Positions 1 through 8,870 of a stretch of 64,000 bases of DNA are shown piece after piece (the stretch's first letter is position 1; each line of letters starts with the position of its first letter). A program made the position numbers and the translations under genes. The notes under the pieces are model-generated. The model did no database searches, was not told the DNA's origin, and was given only the letters and a program-made list of their open reading frames with translations. Source of the stretch: Symbiodinium kawagutii (Eukaryota > Sar > Dinophyceae > Suessiales > Symbiodiniaceae); assembly GCA_009767595.1 (NCBI GenBank), contig VSDK01011317.1:172524-236523 (forward strand), given 5' to 3'.

Positions 1-321
1 CGGGGTTGCTGGAGTGGCCGTCGCAGCAGCAGGCGCTGCAGCTCGCGGTCCTCGAGGGTCCGTCATCTTGCGGGCCTGTTGCCACAAGAACCGCAAGGCA
101 GCCTTGGCCAGGTGGTGATGCTCCTGGTTCAGCTTGAACTCCTTGTCGGTCAAGGTCATGCCCTCACACCACGGCTTCCACAGCAGGGTGTCTACCTCGC
201 TGAAGTCGTCAGCGAAGTTGGCCAGCAGGCCGTGGTTGCCCAGCCCACGGGCTTGCAGGTACTCCACCACCTGGGAGTCTATCGCCGCATCTTCGGCAAG
301 GTCTTGCAGCGATCCCTTCAT
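1..321 (-). CDS. N-terminal part of a mobile-element-like protein, open at the left edge
   Basis: The frame begins with ATG at 321-319 and stays open for 107 codons to the window edge, so the C-terminus is missing. Residues 1-85 look like a small helical domain (LGNHGLLANFADDF, then KAALRFLWQQARKM). An Ala/Pro linker follows. The frame is also open for at least 15 codons upstream of this ATG, so the true start may lie further out. The N-terminal layout resembles that of the recombinase ORF 450 bp upstream on the same strand. Inference: it is the third ORF of one element, and the missing part could be a reverse transcriptase or another recombinase. I cannot see which. Confidence 0.6.
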   Translation of the reverse strand, partial: MKGSLQDLAEDAAIDSQVVEYLQARGLGNHGLLANFADDFSEVDTLLWKPWCEGMTLTDKEFKLNQEHHHLAKAALRFLWQQARKMTDPRGPRAAAPAAATATPATP

Positions 322-770
322 GGCGCCGTGATCCAACCCGAGGTTGGGGACCGGTGGTCGAATTGAGGTTGTGCAGATTCCTTGGGTTACCTGTCAAGCA
401 CTGTGGAGCTTGTGAAACATGAAGGCATGTATGACCGTACCTGTTTGTGTGACATGTCAAGCCATGTCTGCAAAGTCGAACCTGAGACTGCCCGTCCAAA
501 TATGATTCACGCATGAGGTGTGATAACAAGGAGGATTCAAGACCTGAATGAACCTCAGGAAAACCTAGGAAGGTGCAGTGAGCGGCAGGACACAAGTTTG
601 ATTGACACTCAAGAGTCCATGACCTTGTCACCTGCGAGGCCTAGAAAGAGTTCAACTGGAGCGACGGGACAGCGGGCACTCGTGCATGGCACGTGGCTGG
701 CACTCTACTATGAGACCTACATGTCCTCATGGCCTACACTTCAACCAGGTGACGATCTGGGGGCTGTCTT
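322..770. other. Spacer between two element ORFs
   Basis: No convincing ORF. The plus and minus frames here have no coding-like codon pattern, and no promoter or terminator signal is recognisable. Confidence 0.4.
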
Positions 771-2396
771 TTAGTCCTCCGACTCAGACGATGCCGAGCC
801 ATCCTGGCATTCAGAGGATGACGAAGAGTCATGCTCGTCCTCCTCTTGAGGAAAGCACCTCCTGCCACAAACTGCTGTCCTTTGGAATCTGGACAGCCCA
901 TAGTTCCAACCACACTTGGTGGACCAATTCGATGGTGGCACCGCATGCTCGGTGGGATCGATCAGGTGGACCTTCTTCCCTCGCACGTAAGGCGGAGGGA
1001 GGTTCAGCTTGTCCAGTTGTGCAGCCATCTCCTTGATTTTCTGCTGGATTGCGGTCAGTTCCTTGGCCGAAGGAGGTTTATCTATCTCGATAACCTCAGT
1101 TTTGCGCGCTGCTTTGGGTCGGTGGGAGCTATGCTCAGCCCTCGTCGACTCAGCTAGTGGTCGTGCCGGGATGGTCAGGGCTGCTTCCTGAACATACCGC
1201 TCAATGGCCCGGCTGGACCATCTGCCAAGAAGCATGATGGTGTGGAGCGGAACTCCGTGGGTGGCCAAGAACTGGCTGCCCGAGATTCTAAGGCAGTGAC
1301 CGTGGAACCTGTGCACCAGAGTTCCACTGGTGCCAAGGCGCAGGAGCGTCACGTCGGCACGTTCCAACACCTCCCTGATGGCGGCAATTGTGTCCTGCTT
1401 GGACATAACATCCCCGTCAGGTCCCGGGAACAAAGGCGCCTCAGACTTGAGGTCCGGGTGGTGCGTCATCACGTCCTGCATGGCGTGATACGGGCACAGA
1501 GGCTCGCGAGAGGATGTGCAGGCGCACACATGCGACCTCTCGATCATCGATCCAGTCTGGTCCGTCTTGGACATCGGCAAGCTCCAAGCCACCTTGCGGT
1601 TCTCCGCCTCGAAGCGCACATGCTTCACTCTGGCATTTGCCAGTTCGATTTCTCTTGTCAGGAACCAGCATCCCAATACCGTCATCCAAAACCGCTGCTG
1701 GATGCCCTGAAAGTCCGGTGCGCTGTGCAACTTGCGCAACTCGGTCAAGGCAAAGCTATCCTTCAACTTGGTGGTGCCCAATCCCCGCTCGATTGAGCGC
1801 ACCGTGTCCTTGATCGCTAAGTGGATCCCCGCCTCGAGCTCCCCGAACTCCAGGACGTGGTGTTTGGTGGCCGCTGCGAAGTACAGCTTGCAGGACTTGT
1901 ATCCTCCAGCTTTCAAACTGGCGCCCACTTTGTAGACCACATCCGTAGTCAAAGGCCAGGGGCATATGTTCCATGCTTCGGCCAAACGCTGCCAGGTCTT
2001 CAAGCGGCTGGTCATGGGGTCGTGGTTGTTCTTGGCATAGATCTCATCCTTGAGAAGTTGCAGAGACTCATCTCTGTTGTTGGGATGGGCGGCTTCGAGA
2101 GCCCGCTTCAAATTGCCGGGCCCCGAGGCTTTCAAGACCGGTAGATCGGTCCTCTTAGATGAGACCGGGGCCAGAGGAGTTCTTGGTGGGGCAGAACTGC
2201 CTGTCCCATCCAATCTCTTCAACATGCACATGGTGGCCAACTCCAACTCAGAGAGTTGAAGCTGCTCCCAATCCGCTTGATTGGTCCACAGCAAGCCAGG
2301 GGTGGTCCACCCAAGCTCAACCAACGTCGGCAGCACATGGTCTAAGGACGCCGCCGCCAGGATGACGCACAGGTCACCAAATGTGTCTTGAGCCAT
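771..2396 (-). CDS. Tyrosine recombinase (phage-integrase family), 541 aa
   Basis: Enzyme family: tyrosine recombinases cut and rejoin DNA through a 3'-phosphotyrosine. The sequence shows a small helical N-terminal domain (residues 8-65), a linker rich in Pro, Lys and Ser, a core-binding helical domain (about 105-200) and a catalytic domain (about 215-410). The active-site set is complete: Arg248 (FLTREIELANA), Lys277 (PMSKTDQ), His367/Arg370 (HCLRISG), Trp393 in the usual His/Trp position (LLGRWSS) and Tyr401 (IERYVQ). The tail has a short coiled coil (about 445-470) and an acidic Ser-rich end. The frame is open upstream with earlier ATGs. I chose 2396 because the SAM-like domain begins right after it. 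It is intronless, unlike its surroundings, which fits a mobile element. DIRS-type, Crypton-type or a separate dinoflagellate group are all possible. Confidence 0.88.
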   Translation of the reverse strand: MAQDTFGDLCVILAAASLDHVLPTLVELGWTTPGLLWTNQADWEQLQLSELELATMCMLKRLDGTGSSAPPRTPLAPVSSKRTDLPVLKASGPGNLKRALEAAHPNNRDESLQLLKDEIYAKNNHDPMTSRLKTWQRLAEAWNICPWPLTTDVVYKVGASLKAGGYKSCKLYFAAATKHHVLEFGELEAGIHLAIKDTVRSIERGLGTTKLKDSFALTELRKLHSAPDFQGIQQRFWMTVLGCWFLTREIELANARVKHVRFEAENRKVAWSLPMSKTDQTGSMIERSHVCACTSSREPLCPYHAMQDVMTHHPDLKSEAPLFPGPDGDVMSKQDTIAAIREVLERADVTLLRLGTSGTLVHRFHGHCLRISGSQFLATHGVPLHTIMLLGRWSSRAIERYVQEAALTIPARPLAESTRAEHSSHRPKAARKTEVIEIDKPPSAKELTAIQQKIKEMAAQLDKLNLPPPYVRGKKVHLIDPTEHAVPPSNWSTKCGWNYGLSRFQRTAVCGRRCFPQEEDEHDSSSSSECQDGSASSESED

Positions 2397-2748
2397 GGTC
2401 TGCCACCGGAGGTGAAGGGATCCATGGACGCCGTGGCAACATGTCAGTGCACATGACAAGTTGGGTTCGACATGTCGAACGGAATGACGATTCGAGTTAA
2501 CGAAAACTCTGTCCATCGGCCAGGCACACATGTAGTGCAACAAATCGAAACTGAGCAAATCGCAGATCTGCTAGGTGTCAGCAGCTTGGCAAGCGCTTTT
2601 CCGATCTCCAGATGAACTGGTAAAGGTGACCAACCGGAGGTTGATCAATGGAACTGACACCCGCGGTGTGCTATGATACAAACACGGGCGGAGGCACCTG
2701 CGGTGCTCTATGGTACACAAAAGGGGATTGAATCCACCGGCGGTGGAC
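2397..2748. other. Spacer between element ORFs
   Basis: About 350 bp without a supported gene. It has short imperfect repeats around the motif CACCKGCGGTG (near 2658, 2695 and 2735). Confidence 0.4.
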
Positions 2749-3270
2749 TCATGGGCTCAAGGCCATGGTGACCTCAGGGTTGCGGTTACGAGCTCTCCCT
2801 GCTTTGATCAGCAGGATGTCACTGACCACCAGGCAGTGGCAATCGAACAACCACCAGGCTTCCTGCAGGTCACGGGCATCGGTCGCGAAGTTGGCGAGCT
2901 GTCGCAACATCGCTGCCAGGAGCCCCATCGCTTCCAGCCAAGCATTGACGGCCTGTTCATCCAAGGGAGCCACAGCCAGGTGAAGAGGAAGCTGCTGTCG
3001 GGCCGGATAGATCGACTCCACGATTGGCATGCATGGCACGTGTTGGGGGTGCAAATCGTTCTCGGCGAGGCGTGCGCTCGCAAAGGCAGCTGCTAGAATG
3101 GGGTAACCCATGCGATGGCCCCCCACGTCGACCAGCATAGCCATCTTCGAGCATGCCTCCGTGCATGTCTCGAATGCCTCGTACTCCGTTTGGGTGAAGT
3201 ACACCCTCAACCAGGAGTAGAAGATGGGCACCAGCAGCCCCACCAACGAGTTCGCATCACTCTCGTTCAT
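2749..3270 (-). CDS. Hypothetical 173-aa protein, first ORF of the element cluster
   Basis: ATG at 3270 with an in-frame TAG only nine codons upstream, so the start is well fixed; it ends in TGA at 2749. The product is mostly helical and Ala/Leu-rich (LVGLLVPIFYSWLRVYF, GYPILAAAFASARLAE, NAWLEAMGLLAAMLRQLANF). It has no signal peptide or zinc knuckle and matches no family I recognise. It lies about 350 bp upstream of the recombinase on the same strand and is likewise intronless. Inference: it could be a gag-like or accessory protein of the same element; nothing in the sequence proves this. Confidence 0.6.
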   Translation of the reverse strand: MNESDANSLVGLLVPIFYSWLRVYFTQTEYEAFETCTEACSKMAMLVDVGGHRMGYPILAAAFASARLAENDLHPQHVPCMPIVESIYPARQQLPLHLAVAPLDEQAVNAWLEAMGLLAAMLRQLANFATDARDLQEAWWLFDCHCLVVSDILLIKAGRARNRNPEVTMALSP

Positions 3271-3300
3271 GGCGGAGCGAGGTGCAGCCGTCAGGCTCTA

Positions 3301-4300
3301 AAATCTTTTGAGCCAACAGCTAAGTTGGCATCGCATGGATTTGTCCCTGCTCACAATTAGATTGTGCTACACAACAAACCATTCTTAACCCAATATCCAT
3401 CATCAACCAAACTAGTTGTTGCTGATTAGTCTCCCAACAGCTGCCATTTTGAAGCAATTAAGCGCTTTTGATAGGTAATCCACACTTGATGGACAAGTTC
3501 TACAAATCATCAACCAACCACTATTAGTTGTTAACTATTGCCCAGCATTCTTAAACAACGATCATAATTGTGATCCGCTGCCAACAACCAGCATTGGCTA
3601 TCATTCACAGCAGTTAAACATCCTGGACAATACAACAACGAATTGATCACTACTAACAATCGTTGACCATTATCAATCGTAATCATTAATTACCAATAAA
3701 TTCTGACCCTTGCTGTTCAAAGACATAATGATCCTTCAACATTCTTAAGCGGTTATTACAATTGCTTATATTGTTCAGCATTAGCCACACTTTTCAGAAT
3801 AGTTCACCCGAGACTTGTGATGATGGTAACCCAGCACAGCAGTACCACTATTACTCCTCTGCCAGCCATGAACCATTACCCACCATCGCTGCTTCAATAA
3901 AGACTGACTTGTTCCTGGTGATGAACCAATTCCAATAAGTTACTGATGGTTGGGAATGGTGATGAACTAACCAGGTTGGAAAGACTAACTGTTCAATAAA
4001 GGCCAGGGTGGCCTTTCCAAAAAGTGATGAACCATTTCAAAGAATACCTATATCAACCATCACTGATCCAACATGATCCAACAATCTCCCAAAGTTAAAT
4101 GGCAACCATTGTCAACCTTGCAGAAACCAAATAAACTGCGGATAGCTAGTTGGTTTAACAAGTCATAAACTAGTTCAAAACCATAACCAACCAGTTCACA
4201 ACTACTATAGGTAGTGGTTCATAGCTATATAGTGGGTTTAACCTGGTTTAACCATCACACCAATACCAGCACTGCTGATGGGTTGCTGCGAAAACGGCTG
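3301..4300. other. A/T-rich stretch, no gene seen
   Basis: About 1 kb of low-complexity sequence dominated by AACCA/TGGTT words. No frame has a coding-like pattern and no repeat family is clear. Confidence 0.5.
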
Positions 4301-4320
4301 CGAACTTCCACGGCAGTCAC

Positions 4321-4359
4321 CAGCTGTGCGAGAGAAACGGCCGCGGTGAACACAAGTCC
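4321..4359 (-). CDS. Putative short exon of a membrane protein
   Basis: On the minus strand the acceptor CTTCCAG is followed by GLVFTAAVSLAQL and then GTGACT as donor (phase 0 at both ends). A longer version reading on to TAVEVRSRFRSN is also open. The peptide is hydrophobic like a membrane helix. The exon at 4881-5035 could join it in phase 0 through an alternative donor after DVAVMGA. Confidence 0.42.
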
Positions 4360-4880
4360 CTGGAAGCACTTTCGAAGCCAAGTTACGCATGGTTGACGTG
4401 GTCTCTGCTGGTTATGATGTGCTTCAGAATGTTTCAGAAGTGGTTAGTGAATATGTTGATTATCAATGCTTCATCAAATTTGGTATTGCTTGATTGATGT
4501 GGCTAACAATATGGTACTTGTTGATGATGGATATTGATGATCGTTATCGGTTGAGAATGGCCGGAACCGTGTTTCAGTTGCTCATGGAGTGGCTACTGGC
4601 GGCTACTGATGCATGGCAACAGCGGTTCATGATGCAAGATAACGGTTCAGAGTCATGAATCATTACCATATATTGTCATGCTCTCTGGCAAACAAACCTG
4701 AAACTGGGCAAACACTGGCAACACAACTACCATTTGATTAAGGCACTCCTGGTTGCTTCTTGGCTCCCCTTCTCAAGGATACCCTTAGCTCCAAATCGCT
4801 CCCACCCAACACTGGCAACAGCAGCATCGACAGCCATATCAACAGCCATATCAACAGCAGCAACTCAGTGTGGTCCTCAC

Positions 4881-5035
4881 CCCAGCACCGCGCCCATCAC
4901 CGCCACATCGTTTTGATTCAACGCTTGGGGCACATGAAAGTTTCCACGGCCGTTGGCCCGAAACTGAGGCGCCATCTTCAAAGGATCTGGATCTGCCAGG
5001 GGATCCATGCGAGAATATTTGGAGTCCATTGGGCA
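4881..5035 (-). CDS. Putative exon, function unknown
   Basis: Minus-strand frame of 51 codons: CPMDSKYSRMDPLADP at the start, then KMAPQFRANGRGNF and NQNDVAVMGAVLG. It sits between the acceptor TTGCCAG and the donor GTGAGG (phase 2). G/C-rich third positions stand out from the flanks. An ATG at 5008 could be a translation start instead. Confidence 0.55.
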
Positions 5036-5274
5036 CTGGCAACCGGGATGAACCATGATTGTTTCACCAGCATTGCATGGTCAAAATAATGATTATCACC
5101 CTGTAAATATTTGATGGTCACATATTTACATTCATGGTTATCCAATGATTATTGAACAACAATTGTTGTAACAAATGATTCGGATGACTAGAAATCGTCG
5201 TTCATCAAATATGTATTACTGATGGATAGTAGTCCTTCTCAACCAGTATTGTCCACCGGCTGGCTGATGGCTCA

Positions 5275-5511
5275 ATGTCTTACCCGCAGGGTTCATCGAT
5301 CACCCTGTCCACATGTCCTGGAAATGGAATGCCAAGCCACAGCTTGAGACAACAAACACACCTGCCATGGACCCAAACATTCCCAGTGCTGGCAGTTGAT
5401 AAACAGAATACAGCTTTCAAACGACTGACGGCTGACCATTGCGCCAAGCTTGACAGTTTCAAACATGATGATTGGATAACAACTATGTCTCTAAACAAAA
5501 GTTACGTCTGG
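5275..5511 (+). CDS. Putative exon ending at family A element A1
   Basis: An open plus frame from ATG 5275, 79 codons (MSYPQGSSITLSTCPGNG to LNKSYVW), ends exactly where A1 begins with GTGTTTCTC. If A1 is removed as a 90-nt GT-AG intron, the frame continues in phase 0 into the open frame at 5602-5874. The codon pattern is only moderately coding-like. A competing minus-strand microexon at 5284-5317 overlaps; both are unlikely to be real. Confidence 0.42.
5284..5317 (-). CDS. Possible 34-nt minus-strand microexon (alternative reading)
   Basis: The acceptor ATTTCCAG, then HVDRVIDEPCG, then GTAAGAC as a near-ideal donor. It conflicts with the plus-strand exon call at 5275-5511, so only one should be kept once transcripts are known. 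Confidence 0.3.
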
Positions 5512-5601
5512 GTGTTTCTCAAAATAGGGGTACCCCCCAAATCATCCCATATGAAACATTCATAGCATTCAAACAAGCATTTTTGGGTCCCCTTTTTGGA
5601 G
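5512..5601 (+). mobile_element. Family A inverted-repeat element, copy A1 (intron-like)
   Basis: The left end GTGTTTCTCAAAATAGGGG mirrors the right end CCCCTTTTTGGAGAAACC. The GT at 5512 and AG at 5600-5601 form a possible intron between two open frames. Confidence 0.65.
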
Positions 5602-5874
5602 AAACCACCACATTGGCTTCGCAGTGTTCCGAAACAAGAACTGTTGCAGCAGCGCAATGGTCCACATCTGTATGTCATTTTGAGTGCATGGAAATCGATT
5701 TCTGGTACATTCGCACACGGCTCGAACACTTCCGAAATGCGTCCACACAGGCTGGCGGAGCGACAATGTAATGAGCATGGTCATCAAAACACCTGTGCCG
5801 GTCCCTATCAATCATGGTTGGTTGCCCAAACAATTCCAGTTATTAATGAGTCACTAGACTTAGTGAATGAATAA
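5602..5874 (+). CDS. Putative exon after element A1
   Basis: 90 codons and a stop on the plus strand (KPPHWLRSVPKQELLQQ, then HLYVILSAWKSISGTF), in phase with 5275-5511 if A1 is spliced. Another plus frame (FECMEIDFWYIRTRLEHF) and a minus frame are also open over part of the stretch, so the coding frame is not certain. Confidence 0.4.
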   Translation, partial: KPPHWLRSVPKQELLQQRNGPHLYVILSAWKSISGTFAHGSNTSEMRPHRLAERQCNEHGHQNTCAGPYQSWLVAQTIPVINESLDLVNE

Positions 5875-6021
5875 GCTCACATGAAATGAATTCCATGTTG
5901 GTCCCATTGATCAGTTGGTTCCCCAACAATTCCAGCAATGAGTTCTAGTACAACCATCAACTGGCCATCAGTTGACCATCTGTTATAGCAGTGATGAATC
6001 CACTAGGGAATCTGTTTCCAG

Positions 6022-6022
<1 letters not shown>

Positions 6023-6061
<39 letters not shown>

Positions 6062-6077
6062 AATGATGATGATGATG
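6023..6077. repeat. (GAT)n microsatellite
   Basis: About 18 trinucleotide units with one interruption (TAAT). Confidence 0.95.
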
Positions 6078-6402
6078 CCGATGAGTAGCAGTATGTTGTA
6101 GGACCCCCCTACAAATCAGGGTATCCCATAGCGCTATGCCGCCCAAGATTGGCTACCCATGATTATGGATAGTCGTGGTTCACCATCATGGTTTCCCATG
6201 ATTATCCAAAAACATGATCAATAAAGTTCAAGAGGATAGATCATCATCGATCAAACTGGGCCAGTGTCAACATCTGCTATTACCAGTGACCATCACTAAT
6301 AGGGAAACTACCATTTCTGGCCGGAACACCATCAATGGCCAATTCATGACAATTCCATTCTTAAGCTCCACAAAGCCATGATGAACCATGCTTAACCATC
6401 AG

Positions 6403-6514
6403 CATTGTTGGACGTGTCACGCCGTCGAAACTGAGGCAGGCTACTCAGAATCTGCTGCGTGAGACATGCAAGGATCAAAGGAGACCTGAGCAAGTGGCTG
6501 GGAGCATTTTCTGA
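6403..6514 (+). CDS. Putative terminal exon
   Basis: Acceptor ATCAG, then 36 codons (VTPSKLRQATQNLLRETC, KDQRRPEQVAGSIF) and TGA at 6512. The peptide is helical and basic with coding-like third positions. No partner exon is assigned. Family B copy B1 lies 25 bp downstream. Confidence 0.45.
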
Positions 6515-6539
6515 TTCATGACGGCTAAAAACCAACCTC

Positions 6540-6635
6540 GTTGGTGGTTTCAACCTCCACGGAAAATATTAGTCAACCAACCAATTGTTAATAACTACCA
6601 GAGAAAATTAAAAAATGTTTGAAACCACCAGCCAG
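6540..6635 (+). mobile_element. Family B inverted-repeat element, copy B1
   Basis: Left end GTTGGTGGTTTCAAC; right end GTTTGAAACCACCAGCCAG. Confidence 0.75.
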
Positions 6636-7077
6636 CAACAATCCGGAGAGAATACGCCACAATCATAGCCAAAATATTGGATAATTGTGGTTCGTGATGG
6701 CTAATCATCATAAATCAGGGGTAGTAATACGCAACAAATCATGAATCCCTCTGTTTCCTCCGATCAAACAGTAGATAAAACGTCTTGAATTGCTCAACTC
6801 TGGCCAACTCATGGTAGCTGATACAAAAAACAATCCACAATCAAAATGTTTGAAGCAACCATTAAGACATGGTAGCTGGTGAAATTTGGCCGATACAATC
6901 AATTTGGTCATGTTTTCTTGATTTTCTTGACCAAATGAAAAGAACACATGACATGTCCAAAGGAGCATCCATGGGGTAGCTTGACACCTATCAACTACTT
7001 TGAACAATACCATGATTGACCATCATAATGCATTGATAACCAAACATTACGCGCATCCCCATGAGGCAAACCCAAAG

Positions 7078-7140
7078 AACCGCTGTCACCGCTCGGCGCT
7101 TCGCGGCTCAGAATGCGGCCCAGAGTTTGGAATTGGAAAG
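7078..7140 (+). CDS. Putative exon
   Basis: Between CAAAG and GTCTTGG the plus frame reads TAVTARRFAAQNAAQSLELE, Ala/Arg-rich and helical, much more G/C-rich than its flanks. Function unknown. Confidence 0.45.
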
Positions 7141-7427
7141 GTCTTGGTCCTCACTTGGTTGCGCTGGATGATCGACCAACGCCATACTGGTTCGCTAGTT
7201 GCTGGTATCTCAACGGTGATATGAAGTACATTACACTGTCTGCGTTCAATACGAGCCAAAACCAAATCTTACCAACGAAGGTGTAATAAAAATAGAATAT
7301 ATATTCACCTGTGATCAAATATAGGTGTAATGATGATAGGTATTACTGAGTGATACTAAACCAATAAATCATAGTGGTACCGTTCAGTCAAACATCATCA
7401 CTATAAGCTTAGGTAATACCTATATGG

Positions 7428-7507
7428 GTGTTTCTCAAAACAGGGTTACCCCCAAATCATCAAATATAAGTAATCAACCAACCATTGTTAGGGTCCCATG
7501 TTTTGAG
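7428..7507 (+). mobile_element. Family A element, copy A2
   Basis: Starts TGG|GTGTTTCTCAAAACAGG and ends CCCATGTTTTGAG; it carries the family core CCCCCAAATCATC and AACCAACCATT. Confidence 0.7.
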
Positions 7508-7699
7508 AACCCCCGATATAGCTAAAGGCCTTCGCAAGCAAAGACGATCCCACAGCAAGCAGGCTCTTGGAGCCCCACGGAACCAGGCATGGCCTGCAGA
7601 CCATATGCCGACACCTCGCAGTGAAAGCCACATGGCGATGCTTGGAAGCAGCTGGTTAGACAATGGGTTTCCAAACACCAAGAAGCTAATACTAGTCTA

Positions 7700-7787
7700 T
7701 TTGGTGGTTTCAACCCCTATGAAAAAATATTAGTCGACCAGCCATCTGTTAATGATTACTAGGGAAAAAAATGTTTGAAACCACCAG
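7700..7787 (+). mobile_element. Family B element, copy B2
   Basis: Left TTGGTGGTTTCAACCCCTAT, right ATGTTTGAAACCACCAG; internal ATTAGTCGACCAGCCATCTG matches the other copies. Confidence 0.75.
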
Positions 7788-7974
7788 TGATGAATGATGG
7801 TCATTGAGAGACCAAGTCCTGTTTCATACAGTTCAATGGTCAATCACCGCCTATATGGATATGTTTCATCCTGCAAAAATACTGATCGATATATCGCTCA
7901 ATGCCGGTGCCGGAGATCTCCCGATGTGCCATGTGAGCCTTGCTCTCCACTGGCTCCGGCCTCCTGCAAGCGAC

Positions 7975-8033
7975 CCTTGCGGATGTCGGCCAGAGGGAAG
8001 GCAGCGTGGGCCACCAAGTCATCCGAGGACAAC
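7975..8033 (-). CDS. C2-domain gene, exon e (last strands of the C2 domain)
   Basis: Minus strand: AG|G acceptor (GGGAG), then SSDDLVAHAAFPLADIRKG, then donor GGTCGC (phase 1). The segment is the end of a C2 sandwich (DD.L..A.. PL..IR.G), as seen for example near the C-terminus of phosphoinositide phospholipase C. It joins exon d in phase 2. What follows downstream is unclear: an open frame at about 7640-7530 may hold the next exon. Confidence 0.75.
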
Positions 8034-8114
8034 CTCCCGCTGCGCGGCTGCGCTGCATCAGGCTGAGCACAGGTAGCCACATCCCGTCAGCAGCCGAGTC
8101 ATTGAGTGCATGAC

Positions 8115-8152
8115 GAGTCGTAATCCCACAAGAGCACGTGGACCCAGAGCTC
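8115..8152 (-). CDS. C2-domain gene, exon d
   Basis: A 38-nt exon, ELWVHVLLWDYDS, the C2 strand that carries the W-D-Y-D acidic motif for calcium and phospholipid binding. Acceptor CCTGAG|GAG, donor GTCATG, phase 0 in and phase 2 out. Both ends fit exons c and e. Confidence 0.78.
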
Positions 8153-8371
8153 CTCAGGACAGTCACAAGAATTCTCACGGATTGATGATTGGATATCGCT
8201 ATATGGTGGTACCTAGGTTGTTTCCCAAATCAAGATAGTTCACGGTTTTTTGCTGCGGCTGTCTCCAGAGTTCCGGGTTCGACCATTTCTAGATCCACAG
8301 AAAATGGTTCAACATGTTTCATCACGACATTCCAGGCATTCTGCTGGCGTTTCAGCGTCCTCGATGGGCAC

Positions 8372-8470
8372 ATCCTCAAACTTCTTGGGGAAGGCCAGTG
8401 CAATAGACTCGTTCCACATGGGATTCGAATCCTGCAGGGCTGATGAAGTTTCAGAGTTCCCGGACAGGGG
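8372..8470 (-). CDS. C2-domain gene, exon c
   Basis: 33 codons from acceptor CCCAG to donor GTGCCC, phase 0 at both ends. It contains ALQDSNPMWNESIALAFP, the hallmark N-P-x-W-N-E of C2 domains. The spacing to exon b (DPYVTFSI) and exon d (WDYD) is normal for the fold. An acceptor at TGCAG|GAT is a shorter alternative. Confidence 0.8.
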
Positions 8471-8638
8471 CTGGGCTGCTGGGAAATGAATGCCTGATCT
8501 CGGTGATTTGGACACCCTTGATTCAGGGGAACGAACTCGTGATATGATCAAGTGTACCCCTTTTGATCACTACAGTGACTAAACACGAAAAACTTGGGGA
8601 AAAACCGCATGCCTTCAAAGCATTCACCCCTTCATCTG

Positions 8639-8744
8639 GTTGGTGGTTTCAACCCCTGTGAACAAATATCAGTCAACCAAGCAACCATTCGGTAATACTA
8701 CGGAAAATAAAAAGTGTTTGAATCGTCTTGAAACCACCACCCAG
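8639..8744 (+). mobile_element. Family B element, copy B3
   Basis: CTG|GTTGGTGGTTTCAACCCC at the left and TTGAAACCACCACCCAG at the right, inside the long C2-gene intron. Confidence 0.75.
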
Positions 8745-8870
8745 TCACTAACATTCATTAAACATAACAATCAACCCCAACAATTCACCATGATCTACAG
8801 CCACCAACCAGAAGTTGTTTAACCATTCTCCTTAGGTACTATCCCCTATTATCAACCATGTTTGTAGCTT

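Noticed and set aside
1242..1796. 184-aa plus-strand ORF opposite the recombinase
   Set aside because: Shadow of the recombinase gene; the minus frame has the catalytic motifs.
2375..2400. Relic of a dinoflagellate spliced leader (TGGCTCAAG) at the recombinase start
   Set aside because: Only 9 bases match and they encode the first residues; such a match is expected by chance in 64 kb.
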